In this document: piece by piece, positions 12,101 to 24,107 of the stretch
How positions within the stretch are numbered: the first letter of the stretch is position 1
Layout of the letters: every line of letters begins with the position of its first letter
Assembly: GCA_017506865.1 (NCBI GenBank)
Contig: JAFCMP010000012.1
Location: 310,001-374,000, forward strand
Origin: Tribonema minus
Taxonomy: Eukaryota; Sar; Xanthophyceae; Tribonematales; Tribonemataceae
Reading direction: 5' to 3'
Length of the DNA stretch: 64,000 bases
The notes under the pieces: model-generated
The model's database searches: none
What the model was told of the DNA's origin: nothing
The model's input: only the letters and a program-made list of their open reading frames with translations
Translations under genes and position numbers: made by a program

Positions 12101-15100
12101 AGCGCGGCGGCGCGCGCGCAAACCGCTGCACGCTCCGCCCCCTCCCCCAGCGCCTCCACTCCCCACTCCCGCATGAGCTGCGCGGACGCAAAGTGCCAGA
12201 TACGTGGCGCTGTCTCGCGGCACTGGCTGATCGCTGCTGCCTCCGCTTGCAGCCGCGCCCTGCGCACGACGAGCGCTGTCGCGTGCGCCGCCGCCACCGC
12301 CGCGATCGCGCGCCTGCAGCCCCGCAGCGGATCGGCGCCGCGCCGCTGCCGCCCGCTGCCCCAGGGCTGCCATGCGGGCGCTGCTGCCGCCACTGCCGGC
12401 GCTGCAATCAGCGGAGATGCCGGCTGCGTAACTGCTCTGTGCTTCAACGGAGAAGCAGCAGGGGAAAGCGGCGAGTGACAAACCGCGGCTGACTGCGCGG
12501 CGCGCGCGCTGCAGCAGCTGCAGGACGCTGCGCACTCGCGCAACGACTGCGCCAGCGCTGCCGCCGCGCCGCGCAGCCCGCGGCAGCACCGCCGCTGCCA
12601 CCCCGAGCACTGCTGCTGCGGCGATGTGACTGCAATATCAGCGCTCAGCGCAGCAGCAGAAACGGCATCGCTGTCGCCGGCGGCGGCGGCAGCAGCATCG
12701 GCGGCGGCGGCGGCGGCGCTGTCCGGCGAGCCGATTCGCGGCAGCAGCGCTGGCCGTAGCTCTAGGGCTTGCGGCGCCAGCCCGTTCCAGTCGTTGAACC
12801 AGTCCATGAGCTCGTGCAGGTCGATGGCGTCGCTGCACGTCTCCGCCATGCCTACCAGCGCGTCATCGACGTCCTGCTGCGCGAGGTCGGCGTGCAGCGC
12901 GCGCAGCAGCGGCGGCACGCGCTCCATGGGGACGAGCCCGGTGCTGTCGCGGTCGAAGGCGGCAAAGGCTGCTGCAGCGAGGTGCCGGAGAGCGGCAGTG
13001 CGGCCACCTGCATCGTGTTGGTGGCAGCGCGCATGGTGGAGTTAGCTGAGCGTTGAGAGTGATCGTTGCCGTCTGACTGTGCGTCCATGAGTGTGTGGTG
13101 GTTTGTTGGATGCCCGGCGCAGTGAGACAACATGGGAGGCGATGGCACGGCGTGTCTTAATAAGTAGCGACACACTGATCACAATCCTCTTACGGGTTTG
13201 GTAAGGGCAGGATCACGGCGAGGCTTAGAATTGGGGCTGGGGGGGAAGAGAGCTTGCTCACGTGCAGCAGCACGTGGCACAACGGGCATAGGCACAAACT
13301 CCAACAGCATTCTTGCATCTGTGGCTGAGTGCCCCCACCACACTTAAGCAATCTCAGAGCACTCCTGCACATGACACAAGCTCTCCCTGACACCAAACTA
13401 TCATTGACGCGCACGCAACATCACGCAGTCACCACGAGCGAGCAGCAGCAGCCTCCTGTGCGCACCTGACTCCAGTGCGCTCAGCAACTCCACGCGCAGC
13501 GCCGCCGCCCGCCGCGCAGCAGCGCTCCTTACCTCCCCCGCCACAGCGCTCGCCTCGCGCTCCCGCAGCTGCGCGTGCACGCCTGCCTCCGCCGCGTCCG
13601 CCGCCGCTGCCGCCGCCGCCCGCTCCACCGCCGCGCGCCGCCACTGGGCCGCCGCCTCGCGCGCAGCGCTCAGCAGCCGCAGCGAGCGCGCCGCCAGCGC
13701 GTGCGGCGCCGCGATGCACCCCCTCCCCCCCGTCTCGCGGCACCGCAGCCCCCCCTTCACCCCCTCATGCTGGCACACTACTCCAGTGGCGGCGGCAGCG
13801 GCAGCATGTTGCGCGGGTGCTGCCATGTGCGTCAGAAAGTCGCCATACAGTGCGAAGGGCGCGCCGCAGGCGAGGCACGCGAAGCGCGGCGGCCGCGCTG
13901 CGCGGAAGCCCGCCCTCGCGGCGTCCGCTGCTGTGCGCGTCGCGCGGCAGACGACGGCGGCGCGCGTGCGCTCGCGCGTTGCGATGCCCGTCGCCTCCGC
14001 AAGTGCGTGGCGCGCGGAGAGCACCCTTTGAGCTAAATCCAGTTTTGTGCCGCCGCTGCTGCTGCCATGAAGGTGGTCGCAATGGCCGCTGTCTGGTGCT
14101 GCTGCGGAGGCAGTGCGCGGCGCACATGGGCTCCTCCCGCCACCACTGCTACTGCCGCCAGGTGCAGCACAGATGCTGTCCCACTGCTGAGCACTGATGC
14201 AGCCCTCATCGCCGCTCAGCAATGCGTAGAACTCCTCAAAGTCGAGCGCTGCCGCGTGGCCGTCAGCGTTCGGCTCCGCCAGCGCCGCGCGCAGCTGCGC
14301 ATCGATGCCTACATACCCCTGCAGCAGCGCTCCCCCGCGCAGCAGCTCCCGCAGCTCCCGCGCACCCACCCTGCCGCCGCCGCTCAAGTCCAGGGCGTCG
14401 AAAACGGCGCGCGCACGAAAGCGCGCGCGCGCCGCCGCCACCGCCGCGCCGTCCAACTTCTCCCAGGCCCCTTTGAGAAGGGTTTCGCGCACGGTCTGGC
14501 GTTCGAGCTCGGTGGTGAGCTCTTGGCGGCCCTCGGGGGTGTCGAAGCGCAGGCGCTGCTTGGCGAGCGCTGCTGCGATGGCGCCGCGCACGTGCTGCGC
14601 CTCGTCGCGCGCGCGGCGCGCCTCCGCCGCCAGCTGCGTCGCACGTGATGATGAGGCACGAGTTGCAAGTTTAAGTGTCAGCATCGGTGTTGGCAATCGG
14701 GGCGCCTTCATACGCAGGTGCTGCAGAAGAATGAGTCATGAGTTGCGAGTCATGAGTCACAAGTTGTCAGCACTGGTGTTGGCGACCGGGACGGCTTCAT
14801 ACGCAGATATTGCACACAGACTCGAGGTGCGAGCAGGAGCCGGGCATAGCATAGGATGTAACACTTCCAAGTGTTCGAAGTGGTTGCCATGAAGTTGAGT
14901 GACGACTCCTCTTGCCGTGGCAGCATTGCGCGCATGCCACGCCGCGCTACCACAAGTACCAAGTCGCAAGTCACGTCACGAGTCAGCAACCACGGATTGC
15001 CGTCACTGCAACACATGGGAACCTAACCCTAGCCTTACTCACGCGGAACAGGGGCTGTGCCGCTGCATCCACAATTGGCCCATACGCCATGACAGCGACA

Positions 15101-16603
15101 ATGGTGGTTACAATGGCCCTTCCTCGCAGCCAAGCAAGTCGCATCCCCCGCCGACACGCCGACCACCGCACAATCATTCAATCAAACAACTTCAAGTCAA
15201 CTTCAACACCAGGGCAGCGGTCGATCGCACCTCCTGCCGCCGCAGCAGCGCCGCGTACCGCCGGCACAGCCGCCCGCGCCACGCCACCGCCACCCTCGCC
15301 GCGGCGCGCCACAACTGCGACTGCGCCGCCGCCGCCGCCGCCGCGCGCGCGCGCCGCGTGCCGTAGCCGCGCGCCAGCGCCTGCAGCGCGGCGGCGGCGG
15401 CAGCGCGCAGCCGCCGCCGCCGCGCGCGCGCGCGCCCGAGGCAGCCGCGCCAGGTGCGCTGCACGCGCGCCGCGGCGGCAATGGCGGCGCGCAGCCAGCG
15501 CACGCGCGCGCGGTCGCGGGCGCCGCGCGCAAGGGACTGGATTGCGGTCGCGGCCACGTGGCGCTTGCGCTGGTACCTGTTGTTGCGGCGGCGGCGGCAG
15601 CGGCGGCGGCGGCGGCGGCGGTGGCGCACGCACAATGGTGTGAGTGGGGGGTCGAGGCTGAGGCATGTCGTCGTCTTGGCAAGTTAGGTGTAATGGGGAA
15701 TGTGTGATGCCGATGTGTGGCAACCTAACCCTAACCCTAACCCTTATCCTAGGTTTCGGTTGCAGCCACATGCGTCCTACATGCCCCCACGCCCAGTTTG
15801 GCATGCAAATGTTCACCCTCATGCAATAAAGCGGATGACATTGCAGTGCTGAGCAGCGCCTGTCACAGACAACGTGTGGCGTGTTTGCACAACAGGCTGC
15901 AACGAGCACCACTGTCCACATTTCTTGCCCTCTGAAGCAACTTGACCTGCTGACATCAACATGGCATGACAGTGTCAAATGATAGAAACGGTGACAGTGT
16001 GCCTCATCGTACACGCCTCTGTGCCAGCCATACATGCCCGTGTCCCATACCTACCCAATACCGCCTGCATCACAAAACTCCTACAGACACGCAGACGGCA
16101 TCTGTAGCTTCTGTCAGCAAGAGCAGCGCTGGCCTGCCCCACCAGACTCACCGGCAAAGGTATACATACCCCTGGACCTCACATTACCTACCCCTGCGCA
16201 CTGCAGCCCTCAGCACTACTGCATCATCATCACCAAAGCAGCCTGCCCACCTTGCCCACAGCTTCTGTATACGAGTCGCCCCCGCCTCCCGCACCGCGCG
16301 CGCGCGCCGCCGCTTCCGCCGCACCAGGTGCCCGCGCAGCCCCGCCGCCACCGCCGTAGCCGCCGCCGCCTTGCGCTGCAGCCGCCGCCGGCACGCGCGC
16401 TGCAGCTGCGCTGCCGCGAAGTGCGCGCGCGGCGCGTACGGAAACAGACCGCCGCCGCCGCCGCCGCTGCCGCTGCCGCCGCCGCCACCGCCGTCGTCAT
16501 TGTCGCTATTGTTCAATGGCATTGTAGTTGTGCCGCTGTGGTTGTCGTGGCGCGTGCGCAGCGGCGCGGTGAGCGTCAGCAGCGCGGCGGGGGCGGCGGC
16601 GCC

Positions 16604-16638
<35 letters not shown>

Positions 16639-19600
16639 AGGCGGCGGCGGCGGCGGGGGGGGCGGACAGCAGCTGCGCGGCTTGGCCGTAGAGGCGCAGC
16701 GCTGCGTCTCTGTCGCCACGCTCTTCTTGCACTGCGGCGAGACGGTGTAGCCATTGTGCCTGGGCCTCGAGGCGTCGCGCCTGAGGGTAGGTAGGCATTA
16801 TGGGGGGGTATGGGTATGTATTGATGGGGTATAGGTGTGAATGGAAGTGCTGGTGTTTTCGAGCGGCAGGGGTGGGTGGCTGCAGGTTTTGGGCGTGGGG
16901 ATTGCTCAATGCAGGAGAGATCGCATAGGCGATGGGGTACATGAGGATGGGGAGCAGTGGCATACATACATGCGCATTTGGGCATACGTTGGGTGCGTTT
17001 TGTGTCAAATGGGACCCCCCATCACCTGTACATACCAGATCCTTTCCGGCGCTAAGTAAAGAATCAGTGCAATTCATGTAACAGCTGCTTCAGGTAAGCC
17101 CGGCGACCTGCAGCTGCTGCTCAGCACAGAATGAAACACACAACACCTGAACACTGTGGGCACTGACTTGAACGAATGTCAGTCCCTAACCCCAACCCTC
17201 ACCCTCCAGGCACACCCCTGTTCTCACCGCAAAGAGGGAACCAAAGATACTAAGCAGCAAGATCGGGGCCACTGCGGATGGATCTGTTTACCAGGTGCGA
17301 GAAACATGTACAGCGCATCTGCCTCTAACCCTACCCCTACCCCCTGCCCCTGACCTCAACTCTAACCCTAGCCCTAATTCTTAATGTGACCCAAGTTTTC
17401 ATCCGAATCCTTACTCCAAGTCTAACCCTACCTCCACGACTGCGGCCGCTTGAAGCTGCTCGACATGAGCCGCAGCCGCTAATCCAGACCCTAACCCTAA
17501 CTCTAGCCCTCACCCTACCTCCATGTCCGCCGCCGCTTGAACTTCCTCAACGTGGGCCGCAGCCGCTAACCCTAACCCTGACCTTAATGCTAACGCTAAC
17601 CCTAACCCCACCTCTACGTCCGCCGCCGCTTGAACCTCCTCTACATGGGCCGCAGCTGCGGCAACCGGCGATGGTGCATGAACGCCGGCAATCCTGATGG
17701 TCGCCAGCGTGAGATCGAAGGACTTGATAACTTGAGTGGAGCTGCCGTGGTCTTCGGGCAAGAGTCCTGCTTTGGGTTTTGATTGGTCAGCGAGGAAGTG
17801 AAAAGGTGTGAGCGTTGCAATGCGTGCCTGATGAATTGATTCAGTCAACAATGATGATTTATTTGATGGAACATCAACAAGGCTAGAAATCCTGTTAATC
17901 GCCAGTGTGAGACTGAACAAGTGTCCTGGGTACCATTTGTCTCAGGCAAAAGTCTGCTGTTTCTGTTTTTCATCAAGGCGGTGAAACGGCGTGAACGCTG
18001 TCACGCGTGTGTCTTCGATGCACTGATTCATTCATTAATCAGGAATCCTGACAAGGCTTGTGATTGCCCAACAGGCTACCGCGGGTGTGTACACGACCTA
18101 GCATCCCTCCGCCACATGAAGCGCAGCTCTCGCCAACGCTGTGACATACTTCGGAGTACTAGAATGTGAGAATCCAGCAGTATGTGTCCAGCCCATTTTA
18201 AACTCTTTTGCCTCCTTCCATTGGGCGCCAGAGTGACATTTACTTGTACAGCTAGCAAGGCGTCTTTACGTACGCAGCGGCACTGTGATTCAGCATGCTT
18301 GAAATGGCAAGCGGCCTGGTGCTATGCATATACTTTGAAGTTATTCCATGTATGTCCCCTGTTCCGCTGATGCAGGCCAACACCATGACTACTGCTCAAT
18401 GCGTGCTCAATGTCAGGCATGACTACGCTGAACCTGCTCTTGTTCTTAACAGAGCACATGAAGCATTCGCCACACAAGAACATGCTGTATATATGCTGAT
18501 GTAAAGAACCTTTGCTATGACGCAGCGGCAGTAGCGCCCGCCGCCGTCGCAGCGTCCGTCGCCGCCGCCGCTGCTGCAGCAGCGGCATTGCTCATCACCA
18601 CACTCTCATGCATATAGGCGCAGGCCTGACAGACAGTGACACTTCGTGCCAACCCTAACCGTAACTGCGTCCCAAACCCTAACCCTAGACTAGTAGTCGC
18701 CCACCCTGAGCGCTGCCGCCGTCCTCGCCGCCCCACCCGCGCAGCGCGCGCGTCGCCGCAGCAGTGCTCGCCGCCAGCACCCCCGTGGCACGCCTCAGCT
18801 CCAGCGCTGCCGGCAGCGACACCGCCGCCCCAGGCTCCATGGCCATCGCGTCATCGCCCACAAAGGCCATGAGCAGGTCCACCGGACGAGCGAGCGTGGA
18901 GCTCACGGCATCGTTCCACGCGCCGGTCCCGAGACCGTTCCTGAAAAGCGCCGCCAGATCGCGCCGCATCTCTGAAGAAAGTTCCGCGGGCGCGGCGGCG
19001 GCGGTGCCTCCCACTGCATAACGTCGTTCGACAGCGCGTGCGTCGGGAGGCGCGGCGCCTGCTGCTGACAGAGCTGTAGCTGCGCGCTTGGGGCTCCGTA
19101 AGCGAGTGGTACCGAGATGCGTCGCCGCTGCCACAAGGCTTGAAGTGCCGCTTGAAGTGGTGGAGGCGGCGGCAGCTGCGGGCACGGTGCGGGGCCGCTT
19201 TTGCCTGCCTGCCCGCGAGTCTGCGCCGCTGCTGCCGCCGCGCAGCAGCAGGGTTGAGCGCTGCTGATCTTCTGCAGGAGCTGCCGCTGCCGTGGCCAAC
19301 TCCGCCAAAGCGGCACTGTCAGCACTGTCTGCAGACTGCCTACGCTCAGTCCTGTGGAAGTAGGCTGCGAGCTTTACCCCCTGCCGCAGCTCCAGCACTT
19401 TTGCCGCTTCTGCCACTTTCGCCGCTGCCCCCGCCCCCGCACTTCCGCCGTTTCTGCCCTGCGCCTTCGCAGCCGCCACGTCACCGCCGCCGCCGCTTCT
19501 GAGGCCTCGCCCCTGCGGAGACTGCGGCGCTATCGTCGCCGCGGGCGCCTGCGCACTGCTGCTGCTGAGCAGCGCTGCAGCGGGGGCGAGCGGCTGCAGC

Positions 19601-20217
19601 AGCGGGCCCGGCGGCAGCGTGCGCGCCATGTAGTCCTCCAGCGCCGCCTGCAGCCTGCGCTCCTTCTCCGCGGCAGCCTGGCGACTCGACGTCATGGCGA
19701 CAGCGGCGGCGCCGCCGCGCTGCTGCCAGGTCCCGCTGCGCGCGCGCCGCGTGCGGACCTCGAGCTGAGGCTGAGACGCGGGCGCGTAGCGCGGCAGCGC
19801 GTAGCTGCGCAGCGTGGCAGCGCTCAGCAGCGCGGCGGCGCGCGCGTCGCCTGCCTCCCGCCTCATCTGCAGCAGCGGGTACGGGTGCGCGTGGTCCGCG
19901 TCCGCGCCGAGCAGCGCCAGCATCTGAGCCGTGTCACGCTTCCACGCGCCAATGCAGTCCTCATCGCTCAGGCGAACTGCCGCTTCGACGGGCTGCAGGT
20001 CGCGCGATGGCGAGAGTCCCAGCTTTTTCTGCACGGCGTCGACGCGTCGCGCAGCCCTCTCTGCCGCGGTCGGCACGTGGCGTATCGGCAGCGGCGCCAC
20101 GTGTCTGGTATACGGGGACTGCCGCAGGTCCAAAGTGCTGCTGCCGGGTGCGCTGCTGACAGACCGGTCTCGTTTGAGCGACACGGGCAGATCTGCGACA
20201 GGCTTAGCTGCCAGCAT
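9122..20217 (-). CDS. Giant EF-hand / IQ-motif protein (six-exon model, one frame break)
   Basis: Exons by phase: 20217-18705, 17655-17612, 16780-16251, 15576-15231, 14633-13433 and 13007-9122. Every junction has GT/AG and matching phase. Exon 1 starts MLAAKPVADLPVSLK and is Ala/Ser/Arg-rich. Exon 3 has a TPR-like pair (RLYGQAAQLL) and IQ-like helices (ATRIQKLWAR). Exon 4 continues with ATAIQSLARGARDRAR and further IQ motifs. Exons 5 and 6 carry EF-hand loops (DLSGGGRVGARE, DRDSTGLVP, DADGHGLVDGED) and Cys/His fingers (CLACGAPF...H; CVACEAAM...H). Total is 7520 nt, two over a multiple of three, and the frame changes at the (GC)8 tract at 11238-11253. About 2505 residues are expected. IQ motifs bind calmodulin-type light chains and EF-hands bind Ca2+, so a Ca2+-responsive scaffold, perhaps cytoskeletal or flagellar, is inferred. 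A split into two genes cannot be excluded. Confidence 0.65.
11238..11253. repeat. (GC)8 microsatellite at a reading-frame break
   Basis: An alternating GC run inside the last exon of the EF-hand/IQ gene. Upstream of it, coding quality lies in one frame (ending shortly after at 11131). Downstream it lies in the frame that stays open to 9122. Removing one GC unit, or adding one base, makes the whole spliced model divisible by three. This is either a sequencing or assembly slip or a real length polymorphism. Confidence 0.7.
17432..17655 (-). other. Cluster of three alternative mini-exons
   Basis: Three exon-like units at 17655-17612 (44 nt), 17565-17519 (47 nt) and 17478-17432 (47 nt), all on the minus strand. 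Each starts after AG and ends before GT (GTGGGG, GTAGGG, GTAGGG). Each is open in the same phase (enters in phase 1, leaves in phase 0). They encode AAHVEEVQAAADVE, AAAHVEEVQAAADME and AAAHVEQLQAAAVVE. Any one joins exon 1 (18705) to exon 3 (16780) in frame; two in series would not. Telomere-like GGGTTAG tracts fill the gaps. This is the expected arrangement for mutually exclusive exons. Confidence 0.55.
17690..18075. repeat. Tandem duplication, about 198-bp period
   Basis: Two diverged copies start with AATCCTG near 17690 and 17888, with a third start near 18050. Shared words include GTCGCCAG/ATCGCCAG, GTGAGA and a GTGAAA core followed by GTGAACG/GTGAGCG. In the minus frame both copies encode related peptides around TPFH and LTLA. 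The block lies in the intron between exon 1 and the mini-exon cluster of the EF-hand/IQ gene. Confidence 0.65.
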
Positions 20218-20235
20218 GATGCCGATGTGAATCAC

Positions 20236-20880
20236 GGACTACGACGGGGTCCGCATTTCGTCGCGCCAGCCTGGCTCGCTGTAGCTTCAGCACGAGGTCA
20301 GCGGTCTTGCCACCTTGCACGGAATGGGAGAGCCAAATCATACACAGGTTCGGTCCACCCTCGAGCTGGCTACGATAGATTGTGGCTCACATGGATGTAG
20401 CTATAATAGATTGTGGCTTACATGAAGTGCGGTCCATGGCAATCCGCCGCTTCTTAGGCAGCAGCGATTGCCACGTGCTCTAGCACTGACTGTTGTCCTG
20501 ACATCGACAATAGAAGCAGCAGCAAACCACAACACGTTTACTTTGCTTTTTTGTGCCCGACCGTTACAAAACTGTTGAAGTTGAATAAAGGCTCCAGCTA
20601 AACTCGCCTTCCATACCCTGCATGTGCTGGCCCACTCATCTGCCAGTGTGTGCCTCTGACTCAGCGAAAACTTCAAGTTGGACTACGTTTTTCCTCAGAG
20701 TCTGACATGCAGATCCACCATGACAACCTAGTCACAACTTCAACCCTTGCTCTCAGCAGGGGGGGGGGGGGGGGGGGGGGGGGGCAAGTGAAAAGTAACA
20801 GTTGTGAGGGCACAGGGCAAAAGTTGAATTATGACCAAGTTGTCGCGGTGGTTGGTCAAAGTCTGCATCACGCTCACCGC
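20236..20880. other. 5' flank of the EF-hand/IQ gene with a G26 run
   Basis: No supported coding region. A 26-base G run occupies 20759-20784. The interval just right of 20217 should contain the promoter of the minus-strand EF-hand/IQ gene; I see no diagnostic promoter word. Confidence 0.5.
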
Positions 20881-20904
20881 CAGCTAGTGTCGCTACCGCG
20901 AGGC

Positions 20905-21880
20905 GCATGCTCTCGCATTGGGACAACTCCGTGACTTTGAGGCTTGACTGCGTGTGTGTTGTGATCTCTGATCAAACAATGCTGCAGCCCTGCTGCACAG
21001 GCGAGCGCACATGTTTGTAGCTCAGCCTCTGCCACTGCACTTGCGCCACTGCTTGGAGGCGCCGCAGCGTGGACTGCGGTCGCCAGCATCGACGCAGCAA
21101 ACCTAGTAGAGACGCTGCGCAGCAGCCGCTGAGGATGGTGCCGGAGGTCGCTGCAAGTGCGGAGGAGCTGCGCGGCCTGGCAGTGGACAGCGCAGTCAAC
21201 GGTCGCGGCATGTACACTCTGTCCCTGCCTGACGGGCGAGGCAAGGGGGGAAGAGTGCCCGCGACGGCAACGGCCTACAATGCCGTCATGGCCGCGGCGG
21301 ACACCCATGGCAGGCTGGGACAAGGGGCCTTTGCCAGACCTTGCCAGCAGCCGGGGCGAATTATGAAGTTTGCAGGGGCGTATGTAGGCACACCACTTTG
21401 AAGACGGCACGTGGTGGTGTGCCTATGTACGCCACAGCGCACGTCACAAACTCACACCGGCGGCTGGCGAGGTGGCTGGCGAAGGCCCCTTGTCTCAGCC
21501 TGGGTGTCCGCCGCGGCCATGACGGCCTTGTAAGCCGTTGCCGTCGCAGGCACTCTGCCCCGCTTGCCTCGCGCGTCGGGCAGGGCGTGCCGCGGTTGTT
21601 GACCGCGCTGTCCAGCGTTAGGCCGCGCAGCTCCTCCACACTTACAGCGACCCCCGGCACAATGATGCTGCGCAGCGTATCTAGGCGCGCTGGGTCAACG
21701 ATGCCGCCCTCAGCCTACGTTGCCTCCAGCCCTGTTGCAACAGTGGCGCAAGTGGCAGCAGGACAGGCAGCGCACCGTCAGGACCAAACAGGCGCGCGCT
21801 CCAACAGCGGGCGCAAGGCAGCAGCATGTTGTGGTCACGCATCAGAGTCCCGATGCGAGAGTACGCGCCTCGCTAGCAAG
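20905..21880. repeat. Large inverted duplication (hairpin)
   Basis: The left arm (about 20905-21395) and right arm (about 21412-21880) are diverged inverted copies. The centre is near 21403: GTAGGCACACCAC on one side and GTGGTGGTGTGCCTA on the other, with a loop of about 14 bases. Matching words along the arms include GAGGCGCATGCTCTCGCA / GAGGCGCGTACTCTCGCA, ACTTGCGCCACTG, ACGCTGCGCAGCA and GAGGAGCTGCGCGGCCT. The left arm keeps an open frame; the right arm has lost about 13 bases in the middle of that frame. Confidence 0.85.
21069..21401 (+). CDS. Unrecognised open frame in the left arm of the inverted duplication
   Basis: An open frame of about 110 codons whose core reads EELRGLAVDSAVNGRG, then a YTLSLPDGRG segment and a YNAVMAAADTHGRL helix. 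The last is faintly like a pentatricopeptide helix, but one helix is not enough to assign the family. The right arm encodes the same peptide on the opposite strand with amino-acid changes (VEELRGLTLDSAVNNRG) before a deletion shifts the frame. Conservation of the frame in both arms suggests an exon duplicated in inverted orientation. The exon borders and the rest of the gene are unknown, and the printed start is not a proven initiator. Confidence 0.3.
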   Translation: MDCGRQHRRSKPSRDAAQQPLRMVPEVAASAEELRGLAVDSAVNGRGMYTLSLPDGRGKGGRVPATATAYNAVMAAADTHGRLGQGAFARPCQQPGRIMKFAGAYVGTPL

Positions 21881-21993
21881 CGCAGCGCAGAGTCTGACAC
21901 GCAGGAACCCTAACACTAACCACTGTGACAGAAAGAAACCCTAGTCACACCTTCAACCCTTCCCCTGAGCACTGCCCACTGTGAGCGTTACAC

Positions 21994-22326
21994 CTGTTGA
22001 GCACTGCTGCCGCCGCAGGTGATGGCGCGGTCCACGGCAAGAGCGATGACCGCAGAGTGCCGCATGGCGGTCAGCGCTGCGCGCACTGCTGTCTGATCTG
22101 AGGTGTTCAGGATCTTGCCAGCGAGCATGATGATGTACGGAGTCGCTGGAGGGCTGAGCGCTGCTGGCAGTGTTATACTCTGTAGCTGCAAAACGAACCA
22201 TGCCCATCTGCACAGCGCCGACTGCCCGTACATAGCCTTCCACGCTGACAGGAAGGCTGCATACAGGGCTTGTGGCTCGCATCGAAGCACGGCATCAGCA
22301 TGATAACGTGTGTCAGCACTATACAT
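21994..22326 (-). CDS. Unrecognised helical exon
   Basis: Open from an ATG at 22326 to a donor-like CAG/GTGTAACG at 21994 in phase 0. The peptide is mostly helical: LYAAFLSAWKAMYGQ, WAWFVLQLQSITLP, PYIIMLAGKIL and TAVRAALTAMRHSAVIALA. Composition is unlike the neighbouring frames. No family is recognised. It could join the diverged right arm of the inverted duplication, which lies directly downstream on the same strand, but I found no open continuation there. Confidence 0.35.
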
Positions 22327-22329
22327 CGA

Positions 22330-23750
22330 GAAGGCCTACAGGTTTGTCAACGGCCAGCAGTTCAACGTGACTCTTTGCGCGCAAAGTCACGGTGCCCCCC
22401 AAACAGGTGTTGCAGAAATTTCAACGATAGAAAGCATGCGAGGGGATGATTCGATGCTATAAATACAACGGCTGCATCTGAAGACATCGGGCACGGCATT
22501 AACAATCGGGAGGGAGGCAAATGTGCTGTGGTTGTTCCAACAACCATCTGAACAGCAGCAGGTAGCTCACTGGCAGTGACTGCAACGTCGAGGGCATCTC
22601 GTTCATGGTGCATTCTGTACTAAGGTTTGGACAGAAGGACCTTACTCCGTCGTGTGTGCAGCTGTGTTGGTGTGATGTAACGGCTGTGCCCGAAAAGACG
22701 TGGAGAGCGGCAGCCACAACGCCCATTATATTACCTCACCTTTTCGGAGGTGGCCTGCCTTGTGCGAGCTGGTGCGACGGCGGCATGACTGACGACGGCG
22801 GCAGCGGTAGCTACGGCGGCCTCGCTGGACAGGCGCGGTGCTCATGAGGGCTTCCTAGCGGCATGGAGTGGCGCGGCGGCAGCGGCCATCCGCTGCCATT
22901 GCGGCGGCGCCGCTGGTGCATGTTGGCGCTGCTGACGCGCGGCAGCGCTGGTTGCACTGCGATGGCTGCTGTGCTGCCGCTGCCGCCCCCGAAGGCTAGG
23001 GTTATGGTTGGGTTTAGGGTTAGGTGTGCAGCTGCGCGGCGGCCAGCAGGGCACGACGATGCAGTTGTGGGGGACTAGCGGGAGGTGGGGTGCTTGGACT
23101 GGTGCTGCCCTCGCTGGCAACAATGAGCCCATGCAAGGTGGCGGCGGCAGCATTCCGACGGGTTTTATGCATGTGTAGGGGGTTGAGGCAGTTGGACTGG
23201 TCAGAACACGCCATGCAGAAATAGCAAAGCCCTTTGTAGCACAAATTGTCTTGAAAGAGGACGACAAATGTCATGGTGGACGACCAATGTCGCAAGATAA
23301 AGTTTGCAGCAATGAAAATCAGCACAAAAGTTGAACGCATATCAGCGCCGTGCAACAGGTGGGTGCGCTGATTAAGCTGATGCGTGTATTGGCCATGCCA
23401 ATATCACACAGGCACGCATATCACACGCTTAGCTGCTGGTAGTGACTTTGTTGCCGCTTCAATGTTGAAGTCTGCTCTAAATAAATAAAAACAAGCCAAA
23501 CTTGTTATGCCTCACCTCAACGCAAGTACGGTATGTAGCAGTGGCAGCGCAACAAATGGTCTGTAATCTACTCTTTCAAGTTGAAAGGCATTCTGCAAGT
23601 ATGAATCCTACTCAAAACTGATCTTGCGGGGCACGAGTTCAGCTTGGTCAACGTTGAATCAGCAGCATGGACGAAGCGCAGCCAGCTTATCGAGGGCATC
23701 ACACACGACAAGTGTGACATGATGTCCTGCATCGAAGGTGCGTCTCAGAC
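22330..23750. other. Non-coding, with a telomere-like tract
   Basis: No supported gene. A degenerate TTAGGG tract lies at about 22997-23026 and ends in AGGTGTGCAG, an acceptor-like sequence on the plus strand, but the frame after it is short. CGG/GCC-rich segments at 22770-22980 create only low-complexity frames. Confidence 0.45.
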
Positions 23751-23754
23751 TGGC

Positions 23755-23808
23755 TGAGTACTGCGTGCGTGCCCGGGAGAAATGAGTACTGCGTGCGTGC
23801 CCGGAAAA
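23755..23808. repeat. Short tandem repeat, about 28 bp x 2
   Basis: TGAGTACTGCGTGCGTGCCC occurs twice in succession, at about 23755 and 23783, each followed by GG and an A-rich tail. No gene function is visible. Confidence 0.85.
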
Positions 23809-24107
23809 AAAGCGTGTCCGTTGTTAATGTAGCCACTACTCGACAGTACATCGCCGGGAATGGCGTACTTCAAAAGCAAGCAACAGAAGAGACCATCTCG
23901 ATCTTGTGGTGTCACTGTATCACTCACCAGCTGTCGATGCGCCACGAAAAGCTGTTGTGCGCGTGGACATTCTACGTCGTCACCTTCCGCTTCCCCTACT
24001 GGGGGTTCGCTGCTGTGGCGAGTGGTGAGTCACCGTGCGCCAACTTCAAAGTTAACGATGCGTTGGCGCGCCTTCAAAAAGCACCAGCAAAGCCTCAGCA
24101 TGGAGCG

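Noticed and set aside
17170..17640. CCCTAA-rich stretch as a chromosome end
   Set aside because: Repeats are degenerate, interrupted by exon-like units, and flanked on both sides by gene sequence.
18515..18640. Ala-rich minus-strand exon after a TCTGTCAG acceptor
   Set aside because: Phase does not match the exon 1 donor at 18705, while the 17.6-kb mini-exon does. It is a homopolymer frame only.
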